Below are positions 7,880 to 17,055 of a stretch of 64,000 nucleotides of DNA, one piece after another. The stretch is taken from NCBI RefSeq assembly GCF_018687275.1, contig NZ_CP061287.1, positions 744,001 through 808,000 of the forward strand. The letters are read 5' to 3'. A program made the translations under genes and the position numbers. The stretch's first letter is position 1. Every line of letters starts with the position of its first letter. The notes below the pieces were generated by a model, which had not been told where the DNA came from, did not search any database, and saw only the letters and a program-made list of their open reading frames with translations. This stretch comes from Polynucleobacter sp. MWH-Aus1W21 (lineage in GTDB: Bacteria; Pseudomonadota; Gammaproteobacteria; Burkholderiales; Burkholderiaceae).

Positions 7880-10006
7880 TTAAGCTAAACCACCATGCCT
7901 TAGCAGGGCATCAATACTTGGTTCTCTACCTCTAAAGGCCTTGAATGATTCAGCTGCCGGACGGCTGCCACCCACTTCCAATATCTCTTCGCGATAACGA
8001 GTACCTGTTTTTTCATCTAGGACGCTGCCAGTTAGCTTGGCGGCTTCTTCAAAAGCGGAGTAGACGTCTGCAGATAAAACTTCTGCCCATTTGTAGCTGT
8101 AATAACCTGCTGCATAGCCTCCTGCAAAAATATGGCTGAAGGTATTAATCCAGCGAGAGATAGCGGGCTGTGGGATGACATTAAATTGATCGGCAATCGC
8201 TCTCGATAAGTCGAGTACCGCTTGATCTTTTGCGTCTTTGGTATCCAAGCTGGAGTGTAGGCGCCAGTCGGTTAATGACATCACAATTTGGCGCAGAGTC
8301 ATATAGCCATTTTGGAAATTCTTGGCAGCCAAGATTTTTTCAAAGAGCTCACGCGGCAGTGGTTTGCCAGTTTCAGCGTGTGCAGTCATTTTTTCTAAGA
8401 CTTCCCATTCCCAGCAGAAGTTTTCCATAAACTGGCTTGGTAACTCAACCGCATCCCATTCAACCCCATTGATTCCTGAAACACCCAAGGCGCTCACTTG
8501 CGTTAAGAGGTGATGTAGCCCGTGTCCACTCTCATGGAAGAGCGTAATCACATCATCATGTGTAATGGTGGGCTGACGCAAGACGCCATCAACCTTCACT
8601 GGAGGCGCAAAGTTACAGACTAAATACGCTACAGGTACTTGGATCTCTCCATTGGGTAATACTCTGCGACCGCGGGCATCATCCATCCAAGCGCCGCCAC
8701 GCTTGCCGGGGCGAGCATAGGGATCGAGATAGAAATAGGCCGCGATATTTCCCGCACCATTCTTTACTGAGAAGGATTGCACGTCAGCATGCCATGTAGG
8801 CAGGTTAGCCGCTTCAATCTTCACACCAAACAAAGTTTGGATAACCTGGAAGAGTCCATCCAATACTTTGGGTAATGGGAAATACTGTTTGAGTTCATTT
8901 TCTGAGAATGAGTAACGCTCTTGCTTCAATCTCTCAGAAGCAAATGCAACATCCCATGGCTCCAAGCCATCCGTAATTGAAAGTTCAGTTTTGGCAAACT
9001 CGGAAAGTTCTTGCCAATCCTTGAGTGCAAATGGTTTTGCTTTCTGGGTGAAATTGGTTAAGAAGGAATCCACTTCCTCAACGCTATTGGCCATCTTCGG
9101 CGCCAAGCTCAGCGCAGCATAGTTCTTAAATCCCAGCATTCGCGCTTCTTCATCGCGCAGTCTGAGTTGCTCAAGCATATTTTTTGTATTATCCAAATCC
9201 AGCTTGCCTTTGCCGTACTGTGGAGCCAGCTCTGAAGCGCGCGTGACATAGGCCTCGTACATCAAGCGACGCAACGCGCGATTTTCTGAGTACTGCATGA
9301 CTGGGTAGTAAGAGGGGAAGTGCAGTGTGAATGCCCAGCCCTGCAGATTCTTTTGCTGAGCAGTATCTGCAGCTGCAGCAATAGCATCCTCGGGCAGTCC
9401 CACCAGATCAGCCTTATCGGTTACAAGATGCACAAAGCTATCGGTTGCATCTAAGACGTGGTCAGAAAAGGCCTTGCCTAGGGTTGCTTGCTCATCTTGG
9501 ATTTGGGCAAAACGTGGTTTGTCTGCGTCACTCAGTTCTGCGCCGCCCAAGCGAAAATCGCGCAATGAGTTTTCAATAACTTTCTTCTGTGCTGAACTCA
9601 GTTTTGCGAAGTCAGGAGACTTACTGAGTTCTTTGAATTTTTTGTAGAGATCTAAATTCTGCCCAAGACTCGAAAAGAAAGCAGTTACTTTAGGTAGCAT
9701 TGCGCCATAGGCGGCTCGTAATTCTGGTGTATCAGCAACACTATTGAGGTGAGAGATCACACCCCAGGATCTACCTAAAGATTCTGTAGCGTCTTCCAAT
9801 GGCTCAGCCAAGGCATCCCAAGATGTCACTGTATTTGGATTTACTGCAACATCCACTGCGTCCTGCGCATGCTTCAAAAGGTATTCAATTGCAGGGGCAA
9901 TATGCTCAGGCTTTACTTCAGAGTAGGCGGCAATGCCTCGTCCAAAAGTAACCAGAGGATTGTTTTGTAATTCAGCGGGGAGGGTATTAGTGAGGGATAT
10001 AGTCAT
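7880..10006 (-). CDS. prlC: Oligopeptidase A (M3 family zinc metallopeptidase)
   Basis: Cytosolic peptidase that degrades short peptides, including cleaved signal peptides. The 708 residues fit the PrlC/Dcp (M3) family, slightly longer than E. coli PrlC. The zinc site is HESGH (His491, Glu492, His495), with the third ligand probably Glu521 in WDAVELPSQ. The mostly helical N-terminal half shows no signal peptide, consistent with cytosolic location. It is the last gene of the minus-strand series kinase, regulator, folD, prlC, 53 bases after folD. Confidence 0.95.
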   Translation of the reverse strand: MTISLTNTLPAELQNNPLVTFGRGIAAYSEVKPEHIAPAIEYLLKHAQDAVDVAVNPNTVTSWDALAEPLEDATESLGRSWGVISHLNSVADTPELRAAYGAMLPKVTAFFSSLGQNLDLYKKFKELSKSPDFAKLSSAQKKVIENSLRDFRLGGAELSDADKPRFAQIQDEQATLGKAFSDHVLDATDSFVHLVTDKADLVGLPEDAIAAAADTAQQKNLQGWAFTLHFPSYYPVMQYSENRALRRLMYEAYVTRASELAPQYGKGKLDLDNTKNMLEQLRLRDEEARMLGFKNYAALSLAPKMANSVEEVDSFLTNFTQKAKPFALKDWQELSEFAKTELSITDGLEPWDVAFASERLKQERYSFSENELKQYFPLPKVLDGLFQVIQTLFGVKIEAANLPTWHADVQSFSVKNGAGNIAAYFYLDPYARPGKRGGAWMDDARGRRVLPNGEIQVPVAYLVCNFAPPVKVDGVLRQPTITHDDVITLFHESGHGLHHLLTQVSALGVSGINGVEWDAVELPSQFMENFCWEWEVLEKMTAHAETGKPLPRELFEKILAAKNFQNGYMTLRQIVMSLTDWRLHSSLDTKDAKDQAVLDLSRAIADQFNVIPQPAISRWINTFSHIFAGGYAAGYYSYKWAEVLSADVYSAFEEAAKLTGSVLDEKTGTRYREEILEVGGSRPAAESFKAFRGREPSIDALLRHGGLA

Positions 10007-10059
10007 CCCTCTAGCTTAATGGACTGGGAGCAATTTTGCCAAAAGTCCCAGTCAAATCC

Positions 10060-10914
10060 TTAGTGCTTTGATGCCTTTTCAGCTGCTTCTAAGGTATTCA
10101 TCAGCAACATCGTGATGGTCATAGGGCCGACGCCACCAGGAACCGGGGTTATCCAGCCGGCAACATATTTGGCTGTATCAAAATCAACATCACCACAAAG
10201 CTTGCCATCTGGCAGGCGATTAATGCCTACATCAATCACTACCGCACCATTTTTGACCATGTCACCAGTGATCATCTTTGGTTTGCCAGTGGCAACCACC
10301 AAGATGTCGGCATCCTTTGTATGGTGTGCCAGGTCACGTGTTTTGCTATTGCAGATGGTTACAGTTGCACCAGCTTGTAATAGCAACATGGCCATTGGTT
10401 TGCCTACGATATTCGATGCACCCACAATCACAGCGCGAGCGCCGCGAATTGGATACTCAATACTCTCTAGAATCTTCATGCAGCCATAAGGCGTGCATGG
10501 CTTGAATTCTGGTTGACCAACCATCAATGCACCGGCATTCGCAACGTGAAAGCCATCCACATCTTTCTCAGGAGCAATCGCCTCAAGGACGCGTTCGGAT
10601 GCGATGTGCTCTGGTAATGGCAGTTGTACCAAGATCCCATGGATCGCCGGATCTGCATTCAGGGTTGCAATTCGAGCTAGTAACTCTTCCTCGCCAAGCT
10701 CAGCAGAGTAGCGCTCTAAAACAGAATGAAAACCAACATCTTCACAGGCTTTGACTTTATTGCGGACATACACAGCGCTGGCAGGATTATCACCAACTAC
10801 GATCACGGCTAAGCCAGGACGAGTGCCTTTGGCAGTAACGATTGCACCACGCGCTGCAATCTCTGTACGAAGCTTCTTAGAAAGTGCGTTGCCGTCTAAT
10901 AATTGCGCTGGCAT
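10060..10914 (-). CDS. folD: Bifunctional methylene-THF dehydrogenase / methenyl-THF cyclohydrolase
   Basis: Interconverts 5,10-methylene-, methenyl- and 10-formyl-tetrahydrofolate, supplying one-carbon units and NADPH. The 284-residue length is typical. Motifs seen: [13 protein letters not shown] with the catalytic Lys, [19 protein letters not shown] and the NADP-binding [17 protein letters not shown], then a C-terminal [11 protein letters not shown]. It is 15 bases downstream of the FixJ-like regulator gene and probably cotranscribed with it. Confidence 0.97.
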   Translation of the reverse strand: MPAQLLDGNALSKKLRTEIAARGAIVTAKGTRPGLAVIVVGDNPASAVYVRNKVKACEDVGFHSVLERYSAELGEEELLARIATLNADPAIHGILVQLPLPEHIASERVLEAIAPEKDVDGFHVANAGALMVGQPEFKPCTPYGCMKILESIEYPIRGARAVIVGASNIVGKPMAMLLLQAGATVTICNSKTRDLAHHTKDADILVVATGKPKMITGDMVKNGAVVIDVGINRLPDGKLCGDVDFDTAKYVAGWITPVPGGVGPMTITMLLMNTLEAAEKASKH

Positions 10915-10929
10915 CTCAATATCCCGATA

Positions 10930-11577
10930 TTAATTAGGTTGTGGGTCGGATAAAGCCAGACGGAGCAGGTCTGCCACAGTATTGACGTTGAGCTTTTCCA
11001 TGATATTGGCACGGTGTGCTTCAACAGTCTTGATAGAAATACCAAGATCGTCAGCAATTTGTTTATTTAAGCGGCCGGCAACAATACGCTCGAGCACTTG
11101 ACGTTCACGACCAGTCAGCTTGCTGAGTAAGCTTTGAGTAATTTTGCGTTGGCTTGCTTGCGAGTAATCAATGCGAGCTTTAGCAAGCATGCGATCTACT
11201 AAACCACAAAGATCATTTTCTTTAAAAGGTTTTTCAATGAAATCCACAGCACCGCGTTTCATGGTGGAGACTGCCATGGAAACATCGCCGTGACCGGTAA
11301 TGAAGGCAACAGGCATTGGCAAGTTTTCACTAGTAAGGCGCTCTTGTAATTCAAGACCAGACATACCAGGCATACGCACATCCAAAATGGCGCAAGAGAT
11401 AGTGGACTTATCGGTGCTTTGTAAAGACTGCAAGAAACGTTCAGCACTTGCATGACAACGCACAACATAGCCGTTGCCTTCTAAAAGCCAAGTGAGGGAG
11501 TCTCTAACTGCTTCATCATCATCCACAACGTAGACAACTTCAGCTTGGTTTGGTTTTGCAGTGGCACTTAAGTTCAT
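10930..11577 (-). CDS. FixJ/NarL-family response regulator
   Basis: Transcriptional regulator of 215 residues. The N-terminal receiver has the acidic patch VDDDEA, phospho-acceptor Asp66 (AILDVRMPGMSG), ITGHGD and IEKPF. The C-terminal LuxR-type helix-turn-helix is about residues 145-205 (LTGRERQVLERIVAGRLNKQ). It is encoded 35 bases after the sensor kinase, its obvious cognate partner. The pair is divergent from aceE, so pyruvate dehydrogenase is a candidate target, but this is inferred from position only. Confidence 0.9.
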   Translation of the reverse strand: MNLSATAKPNQAEVVYVVDDDEAVRDSLTWLLEGNGYVVRCHASAERFLQSLQSTDKSTISCAILDVRMPGMSGLELQERLTSENLPMPVAFITGHGDVSMAVSTMKRGAVDFIEKPFKENDLCGLVDRMLAKARIDYSQASQRKITQSLLSKLTGRERQVLERIVAGRLNKQIADDLGISIKTVEAHRANIMEKLNVNTVADLLRLALSDPQPN

Positions 11578-11612
11578 ATCAGTTCTCGCGAGGTAAACCT
11601 ATAAATTCAATA

Positions 11613-14138
11613 TTAAGTAATGGCCTTGGTTTCAGGGGATTCCAGGGGTAGAAGTATTGTAAAGGTGCAGCCAGCCAGCTTGGTCTGTTCCGAGTCTTTG
11701 ATGTTGGTGGCCCAAAGCCTGCCATGGTGGGATTCAATAATAGAGCGGCAGATATTGAGTCCCATGCCCATGCCATCGGATTTGGTGCTAAAAAAGGGCT
11801 CAAACATGTGTTCCAGGACATTTTCAGGTATTCCGCCCCCGCCGTCGGTGACTTGAATTCGGAGCATGGCGGGGAAAATGCTGGTGTCTAAATCAACAGC
11901 AATCTTCACTGTCGGAGCTGACCAGCGCGAGGAGAGGGGGTATGCCTCACGCACGCTATCAAGAGCATTTTTCAGGAGATTGACCACGACCTGCAAAATG
12001 AGGACTGGATCGAGATTGACTACCGGAAGATTTTCAGCAATCTCCGAGGTAATGCTCAAGCGGTGTCGATGCGCCTCAATTTCAACCAGACCAACTGCGT
12101 CATTAATGATTTCAGAAACGCTTGCTGCCTTGCGCTGAGGTTCACTGCGCTTTACGAAGCCTCGAATTCGTTGAATGATGGTGCCAGCACGATGAGCTTG
12201 TTCAGAGGCTTTTGCCAGCGCTGGCAGTATATCTTTGGTAATGGAGGGATCCAAATTGCCATCTAAGCGTTTTGCCACTCCGTTGCAGTAATTTGAAATC
12301 GCGGAGAGTGGCTGGTTCAATTCATGGGCTAACGAAGAGGCCATTTCACCCATGGTGGTGAGGCGACTAGTAAACTGCATGCGCTCTTGTTGTTGGAGCG
12401 CTAAATCATCAGCCTCTTTACGAGCGGTGATATCGGTAGCAACTAGTAATTGTGCGAGATGGCCGTCTACCCATGGAATAAAGCGTCGCCTGACCTCAAA
12501 CCACTTATTGCTGCTATCAGTCAATTGCACTTCTTCTGACTCTGATTCTTGATAAAGAAATGAGGTTGGAATGCCATCACGTATGTAGTCTTGTAGATCC
12601 TGCGCAATATTGTGCAAAGTCGCAATTTCATTATCTTGGTGAGCTAATTGAAAGTGCCCCCTGGAATCATTGCCAAAATTTTCTCGGTAGAAGCGGTTTG
12701 CAAATAGTAGTTCATCAGTTTCCAAGGAGACAACAGACACTGCTGCATCTAGGCTTTCTAGAACGGTAGTAAATCGCTCTTGTGATGCAGCCAATTCTTC
12801 ACGAATCTTTTTTGGCTCCGAAATATCGATTAAGGAAGTTACCCAGCCAGTCTGCTTACCTTTTTCATTAATCAAGGGTGCAATAAATGTACGGGTTTGG
12901 ATCAGGGTTCCATCGCGCTTCAGAATGGCACCCTCGATACCAATTTTCATGCTGCCGCTGATATCGGATTTCAGGGCACGATTCATTTTTTCTACAAGCT
13001 CATCCCTTCTGCTATCTGGCCAAAATGGAAATGGTGGGGTGAGGCCCATTAACTCTTCCGAGGTCCAGCCTGTCATTTCGCAAAAGGCCCGATTGACATA
13101 GGTGATTCGCTTCTCCATATCGTGAGCGCGAATACCCACTGGAGTGGAGTTCTCCATTGCGTTACGAAAGCTGGTTTCTGTGCGCAGACTTGCTTCTGCT
13201 TCCTGGCGCACTTGCATTTGCTTGAGCACTGACCACAAACTCCAAATCACGAAGATGCTTAATCCCAATACAACGCCAATTAACATCCTGAAGGTGAGGT
13301 TGGTAGGCGGAGGATAGGTGTCAATCCGCAGCGTGAGGTTCGGGCTTAAGACGCCGATATCTAAGCTAGTCTGATTGCTAAATGCTCTTTTAGGAGTTCC
13401 TTTATCAGAGGAGATTGCTAGGACTTTTTCGTTATCGGTGATGAGGGTAAACCGATAGTGGGACTTGAGCTCTCCAGGAATGACATCCAAAATCCCTTGA
13501 GTGGTGTAGAGCGCCGCCAAGTAACCCACAATTTCTCCGCTTACTATATTGGGAACTACTTGCCAGAAAACGATTTTTCTCTCCGCATTGATTGGCTCAT
13601 CGCCCGGTAGATTGAGGGAAATAAAAGGACTAAAGGCAGCTCTACTGGTTACTCTACTTAATTCAATGGTGGATGTAAGACTGGAATTAACGGGTTGATC
13701 ATTTTGACTCTTAGTAATCCAGTCTGGTTTGCCAATTTCGGTTGGCGCAACCCACTGTCGTTGACTTTGATTGTTCAGCCAGATTATTTTGATGATTTCA
13801 TGATTGTTAAGAGCAAGATCATCTGCCTGTTCTTTGGCAATTTGCTTGAGTCTGACTTGATCTTCGCTTGCTGCAACTTCGCGATTGATCGTGGTTAATG
13901 CATCTAGATTGCTAGCAAACCGAGACTGAATGCGCTGCTTGGCAAAAGAGAGCTCCCTAAATAGAGCAGCTTCCTGTTGTGTCTTTTCTTGTAAGTGTAG
14001 GGTGCCCAAAATAATGCCCATGACTGCCGTAAAGATCACAATCGCAATCAGTGGGGTGTAAACAAGCCTAAATCCGCGTATTTTGCGGAGCCATTTCAAT
14101 GGCCGAAGGAAAAGATTGGTGGAGGCTGATACTTTCAT
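11613..14138 (-). CDS. Membrane-bound PAS sensor histidine kinase (FixL-like C-terminus)
   Basis: Sensor kinase of 841 residues. A transmembrane helix at about 25-48 and a second at about 287-309 enclose an extracytoplasmic sensor region of some 240 residues. Two PAS domains follow (about 325-445 and 450-570), the first with NAMENSTPVGIRAHD. The HisKA motif MASSLAHELNQPLSA (His605) is the FixL/TodS type. HATPase motifs VVNLLKNALDS, GGGGIPE and the glycine-rich GMGMGLN complete the kinase. No heme-binding or quinone-binding signature could be assigned, so the signal is unknown. The next gene encodes its regulator; aceE lies divergently 205 bases away. Confidence 0.9.
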   Translation of the reverse strand: MKVSASTNLFLRPLKWLRKIRGFRLVYTPLIAIVIFTAVMGIILGTLHLQEKTQQEAALFRELSFAKQRIQSRFASNLDALTTINREVAASEDQVRLKQIAKEQADDLALNNHEIIKIIWLNNQSQRQWVAPTEIGKPDWITKSQNDQPVNSSLTSTIELSRVTSRAAFSPFISLNLPGDEPINAERKIVFWQVVPNIVSGEIVGYLAALYTTQGILDVIPGELKSHYRFTLITDNEKVLAISSDKGTPKRAFSNQTSLDIGVLSPNLTLRIDTYPPPTNLTFRMLIGVVLGLSIFVIWSLWSVLKQMQVRQEAEASLRTETSFRNAMENSTPVGIRAHDMEKRITYVNRAFCEMTGWTSEELMGLTPPFPFWPDSRRDELVEKMNRALKSDISGSMKIGIEGAILKRDGTLIQTRTFIAPLINEKGKQTGWVTSLIDISEPKKIREELAASQERFTTVLESLDAAVSVVSLETDELLFANRFYRENFGNDSRGHFQLAHQDNEIATLHNIAQDLQDYIRDGIPTSFLYQESESEEVQLTDSSNKWFEVRRRFIPWVDGHLAQLLVATDITARKEADDLALQQQERMQFTSRLTTMGEMASSLAHELNQPLSAISNYCNGVAKRLDGNLDPSITKDILPALAKASEQAHRAGTIIQRIRGFVKRSEPQRKAASVSEIINDAVGLVEIEAHRHRLSITSEIAENLPVVNLDPVLILQVVVNLLKNALDSVREAYPLSSRWSAPTVKIAVDLDTSIFPAMLRIQVTDGGGGIPENVLEHMFEPFFSTKSDGMGMGLNICRSIIESHHGRLWATNIKDSEQTKLAGCTFTILLPLESPETKAIT

Positions 14139-14224
14139 GAATACGAAGCATTTTGCCCTATTGCGACCCTTAAAATGCTATTTCTGGCCTGATTAGCCAT
14201 TCTTATTTGCACCGCAATAAATTA

Positions 14225-14255
14225 CCACATTATGAGAAATATTATCATTATGTGG
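14225..14255. promoter_or_regulatory. Long palindrome upstream of aceE (candidate operator)
   Basis: CCACATTATGA and TCATTATGTGG form an inverted repeat (one mismatch in 11-bp arms) separated by nine bases. It lies in the 205-bp divergent gap between the sensor kinase gene and aceE, immediately upstream of a good -35/-10 pair, the usual place for an activator site. The binding protein is unknown; the adjacent FixJ-like regulator is the leading candidate. Confidence 0.5.
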
Positions 14256-14263
14256 AAAATTGC

Positions 14264-14292
14264 TTGTTTACACCCATATACCTTCCTAGAAT
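14264..14292 (+). promoter_or_regulatory. Predicted sigma70 promoter of aceE
   Basis: TTGTTT (14264-14269) and TAGAAT (14287-14292) are separated by 17 bases. The -10 matches five of six consensus bases and the -35 is weak, consistent with a promoter needing an activator. The predicted start lies near 14299, about 45 bases before the aceE ATG. Confidence 0.5.
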
Positions 14293-14343
14293 ATTGCCTA
14301 TAGAGTTAATGACAAATAAAGCACTATTTAACGGAGACTAAAG

Positions 14344-17040
14344 ATGGCAGCGGTTCCAGACCAAGTATTAGGCAAACAGAATGCTCAGGACGCCGATCCT
14401 GGCGAGACTCAAGAATGGTTGCAGGCGCTCGATGGTGTGATTCGCAATGAGGGCCCAGAAAGAGCTGCTTATTTAATTGATCAACAAATTTCTCATGCGC
14501 GCGTGAACGGGGTGGTTCAGCCATTCCATGCCGAGACTCCTTACATCAATACGATTCCTGTTGAAAACCAAGCACGCTTGCCTGGTGATCAGAACGTGGA
14601 GCACCGTATTCGTTCTTACACTCGTTGGAATGCCATGGCGATGGTATTGCGCGCTAATAAAGATACCAACGTTGGCGGCCACATTTCTTCTTTCCAATCA
14701 GCAGCGACTTTATACGACGTCGGCTTTAATCACTTCTGGCATGCACCATCTCCGGAGCATGGTGGTGATTTGATATTTGTACAGGGCCACTCAGCTCCAG
14801 GCGTATATGCCCGTGCCTATATGTTGGGTCGTCTCGAAGAGGGTCAGCTCAATAACTTCCGTCAAGAAGTGGGCGGCAAAGGCATCTCTAGTTATCCACA
14901 TCCTTGGTTAATGCCAGACTTCTGGCAGTTCCCAACGGTATCGATGGGCTTGGGTCCAATCATGGCGATTTACCAAGCGCGCTTTATGAAGTACTTAACA
15001 GATCGCGGCTTTATTCAAGAGCAGGGTCGTAAGGTATGGGCCTTCTTGGGTGATGGCGAAACCGACGAGCCAGAGTCTCTTGGTGCGATTGGTATGGCTG
15101 GCCGTGAAAAACTCGACAATCTGATTTTTGTTATCAACTGTAACTTGCAGCGCTTAGATGGACCAGTTCGCGGTAACGGAAAAATTATTCAAGAGCTTGA
15201 GAGTGAGTTCCGTGGCTCAGGCTGGAATGTCATCAAGGTAGTGTGGGGCGGCCAATGGGATGCTTTATTTGCACGCGATAAAAAAGGCATCTTGATGCAG
15301 CGTTTGGGCGAAATCGTTGACGGTCAGTACCAGACAATGAAGTCTAAGAATGGCGCCTACGTTCGCGAGATCGTTTTCAACACCCCAGAATTAAAGGCTT
15401 TAGTCAGCGACTGGAGTGATGATGAGATTTGGCAGCTCAATCGTGGCGGCCATGATCCTCATAAAGTCTTTGCAGCGTTTCATGCAGCGGTAAATCATAA
15501 AGAACAGCCAACAGTGATCTTGGCTCACACCATTAAAGGTTATGGTATGGGCGGCTCAGGCGAGGCGATGAATATTGCCCACCAGGCAAAGAAGATGAAT
15601 GCTGATGACGTTCGTCGCTTCCGTGATCGCTTTGAAATTCCGGTTAAGGATGAGCAGTTAGATGATATGCCCCTAGTGAAATTTGCTGATGGTAGTCCAG
15701 AGCTCGAGTACATGAAGGCTCGCCGTCATGAATTAGGTGGCTATTTACCGCAGCGTCGCACCAAGGCGGAAAGCTTACCTGTTCCTTCACTAGAAACTTT
15801 TGCACCATTGCTTGAGGCAACTACAGAGGGTCGCGAGATCTCCACAACGATGGCGTTTGTACGCATGCTCAACACGGTAGTGCGCGATAAGGTGCTCGGT
15901 AAGCGTGTTGTTCCGATTGTTCCTGATGAGTCGCGTACATTCGGTATGGAAGGTATGTTCCGCCAATTGGGTATCTGGAATCAATTAGGACAGTTGTATA
16001 CGCCTGAAGACCACGACCAATTGATGTTCTATAAAGAGGATAAGACTGGTCAGATCTTGCAAGAGGGTATTAATGAGGCTGGTGGTATGTGCGATTGGAT
16101 CGCGGCCGCCACTTCTTATTCCACGCATGGCGTACCGATGTTGCCTTTCTACATCTTCTATTCCATGTTTGGTTTCCAGCGTATTGGCGATTTAGCTTGG
16201 GCTGCAGGCGATATGCGTAGCCGCGGCTTCTTGTTGGGCGGTACTGCTGGTAGAACAACCCTGAACGGCGAAGGCTTGCAACACGAAGATGGCCATAGCC
16301 ATCTGTGGAGTGGCGCAGTTCCTAACTGTATTAGCTACGACCCTACATTCTCATTTGAATTGGCGGTAGTGATTCAGGATGGTATGCGTCGTATGTTGGA
16401 GGTTCAGGAAGATGTTTACTACTACATCACCTTGATGAATGAGAACTACGCACATCCAGCAATGCCTAAGGGTGCAGAAAAAGACATCATTAAGGGTATG
16501 TATAAGCTGAAGTCTGTTGGCGACGCCAACGCAAAGCTGCGCGTACAACTTTTAGGCTCTGGAACAATCTTCCGCGAAGTTATCGAAGCGGCAGAGATTT
16601 TGCATAAAGACTGGGGCATTGCTTCAGACTTGTGGGGTTGCCCAAGCTTTACTGAGCTCGGCCGCGATTGGACTTCAGCACACCGCAGCAATCTATTGAA
16701 CCCAGCTGCTGCGCCAACCCTCTCTCATGTTGAGAAGTGTTTAAAAGACACCTCCGGTCCGATCATTGCTGCTACTGACTATGTTCGTTTATTTGCAGAG
16801 CAAATTCGTCCAGCGATTCAGCATATGGGTCGTCGCTATGAAGTGCTTGGTACCGACGGATTTGGTCGTTCAGATACCCGTGAAAAACTCCGTGATTTCT
16901 TTGAAGTGGATCGCCGTTGGGTGGTTCTGACTGCATTGAGATCATTGGTTGACTCTGGTCAGCTTGATCGCTCTAAGTTGGCAGAAGCGATTAAGAAATA
17001 CGACATCGATACTACTAAACCAAACCCAATGACGGTTTGA
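14344..17040 (+). CDS. aceE: Pyruvate dehydrogenase E1 component, homodimeric type
   Basis: Thiamine-diphosphate enzyme that decarboxylates pyruvate and passes the acetyl group to the E2 lipoyl domain. The 898 residues match the single-chain E1 of proteobacteria. The TPP/Mg motif begins GDGETDEPES at residue 236 and ends near INCNLQRLDGPVRGN. Conserved stretches GGHISSFQS and GRTTLNGEGLQHEDGHSH are also present. GGAGACTAAAG supplies the ribosome site. It is first in aceE-aceF-lpdA with 15- and 9-base spacings, so the whole complex is one operon. Confidence 0.98.
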   Translation: MAAVPDQVLGKQNAQDADPGETQEWLQALDGVIRNEGPERAAYLIDQQISHARVNGVVQPFHAETPYINTIPVENQARLPGDQNVEHRIRSYTRWNAMAMVLRANKDTNVGGHISSFQSAATLYDVGFNHFWHAPSPEHGGDLIFVQGHSAPGVYARAYMLGRLEEGQLNNFRQEVGGKGISSYPHPWLMPDFWQFPTVSMGLGPIMAIYQARFMKYLTDRGFIQEQGRKVWAFLGDGETDEPESLGAIGMAGREKLDNLIFVINCNLQRLDGPVRGNGKIIQELESEFRGSGWNVIKVVWGGQWDALFARDKKGILMQRLGEIVDGQYQTMKSKNGAYVREIVFNTPELKALVSDWSDDEIWQLNRGGHDPHKVFAAFHAAVNHKEQPTVILAHTIKGYGMGGSGEAMNIAHQAKKMNADDVRRFRDRFEIPVKDEQLDDMPLVKFADGSPELEYMKARRHELGGYLPQRRTKAESLPVPSLETFAPLLEATTEGREISTTMAFVRMLNTVVRDKVLGKRVVPIVPDESRTFGMEGMFRQLGIWNQLGQLYTPEDHDQLMFYKEDKTGQILQEGINEAGGMCDWIAAATSYSTHGVPMLPFYIFYSMFGFQRIGDLAWAAGDMRSRGFLLGGTAGRTTLNGEGLQHEDGHSHLWSGAVPNCISYDPTFSFELAVVIQDGMRRMLEVQEDVYYYITLMNENYAHPAMPKGAEKDIIKGMYKLKSVGDANAKLRVQLLGSGTIFREVIEAAEILHKDWGIASDLWGCPSFTELGRDWTSAHRSNLLNPAAAPTLSHVEKCLKDTSGPIIAATDYVRLFAEQIRPAIQHMGRRYEVLGTDGFGRSDTREKLRDFFEVDRRWVVLTALRSLVDSGQLDRSKLAEAIKKYDIDTTKPNPMTV

Positions 17041-17055
17041 TAAGAGATAAATACT

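Noticed and set aside
10112..10489. Open frame antisense to folD
   Set aside because: Fully contained within folD; no homology or ribosome site.
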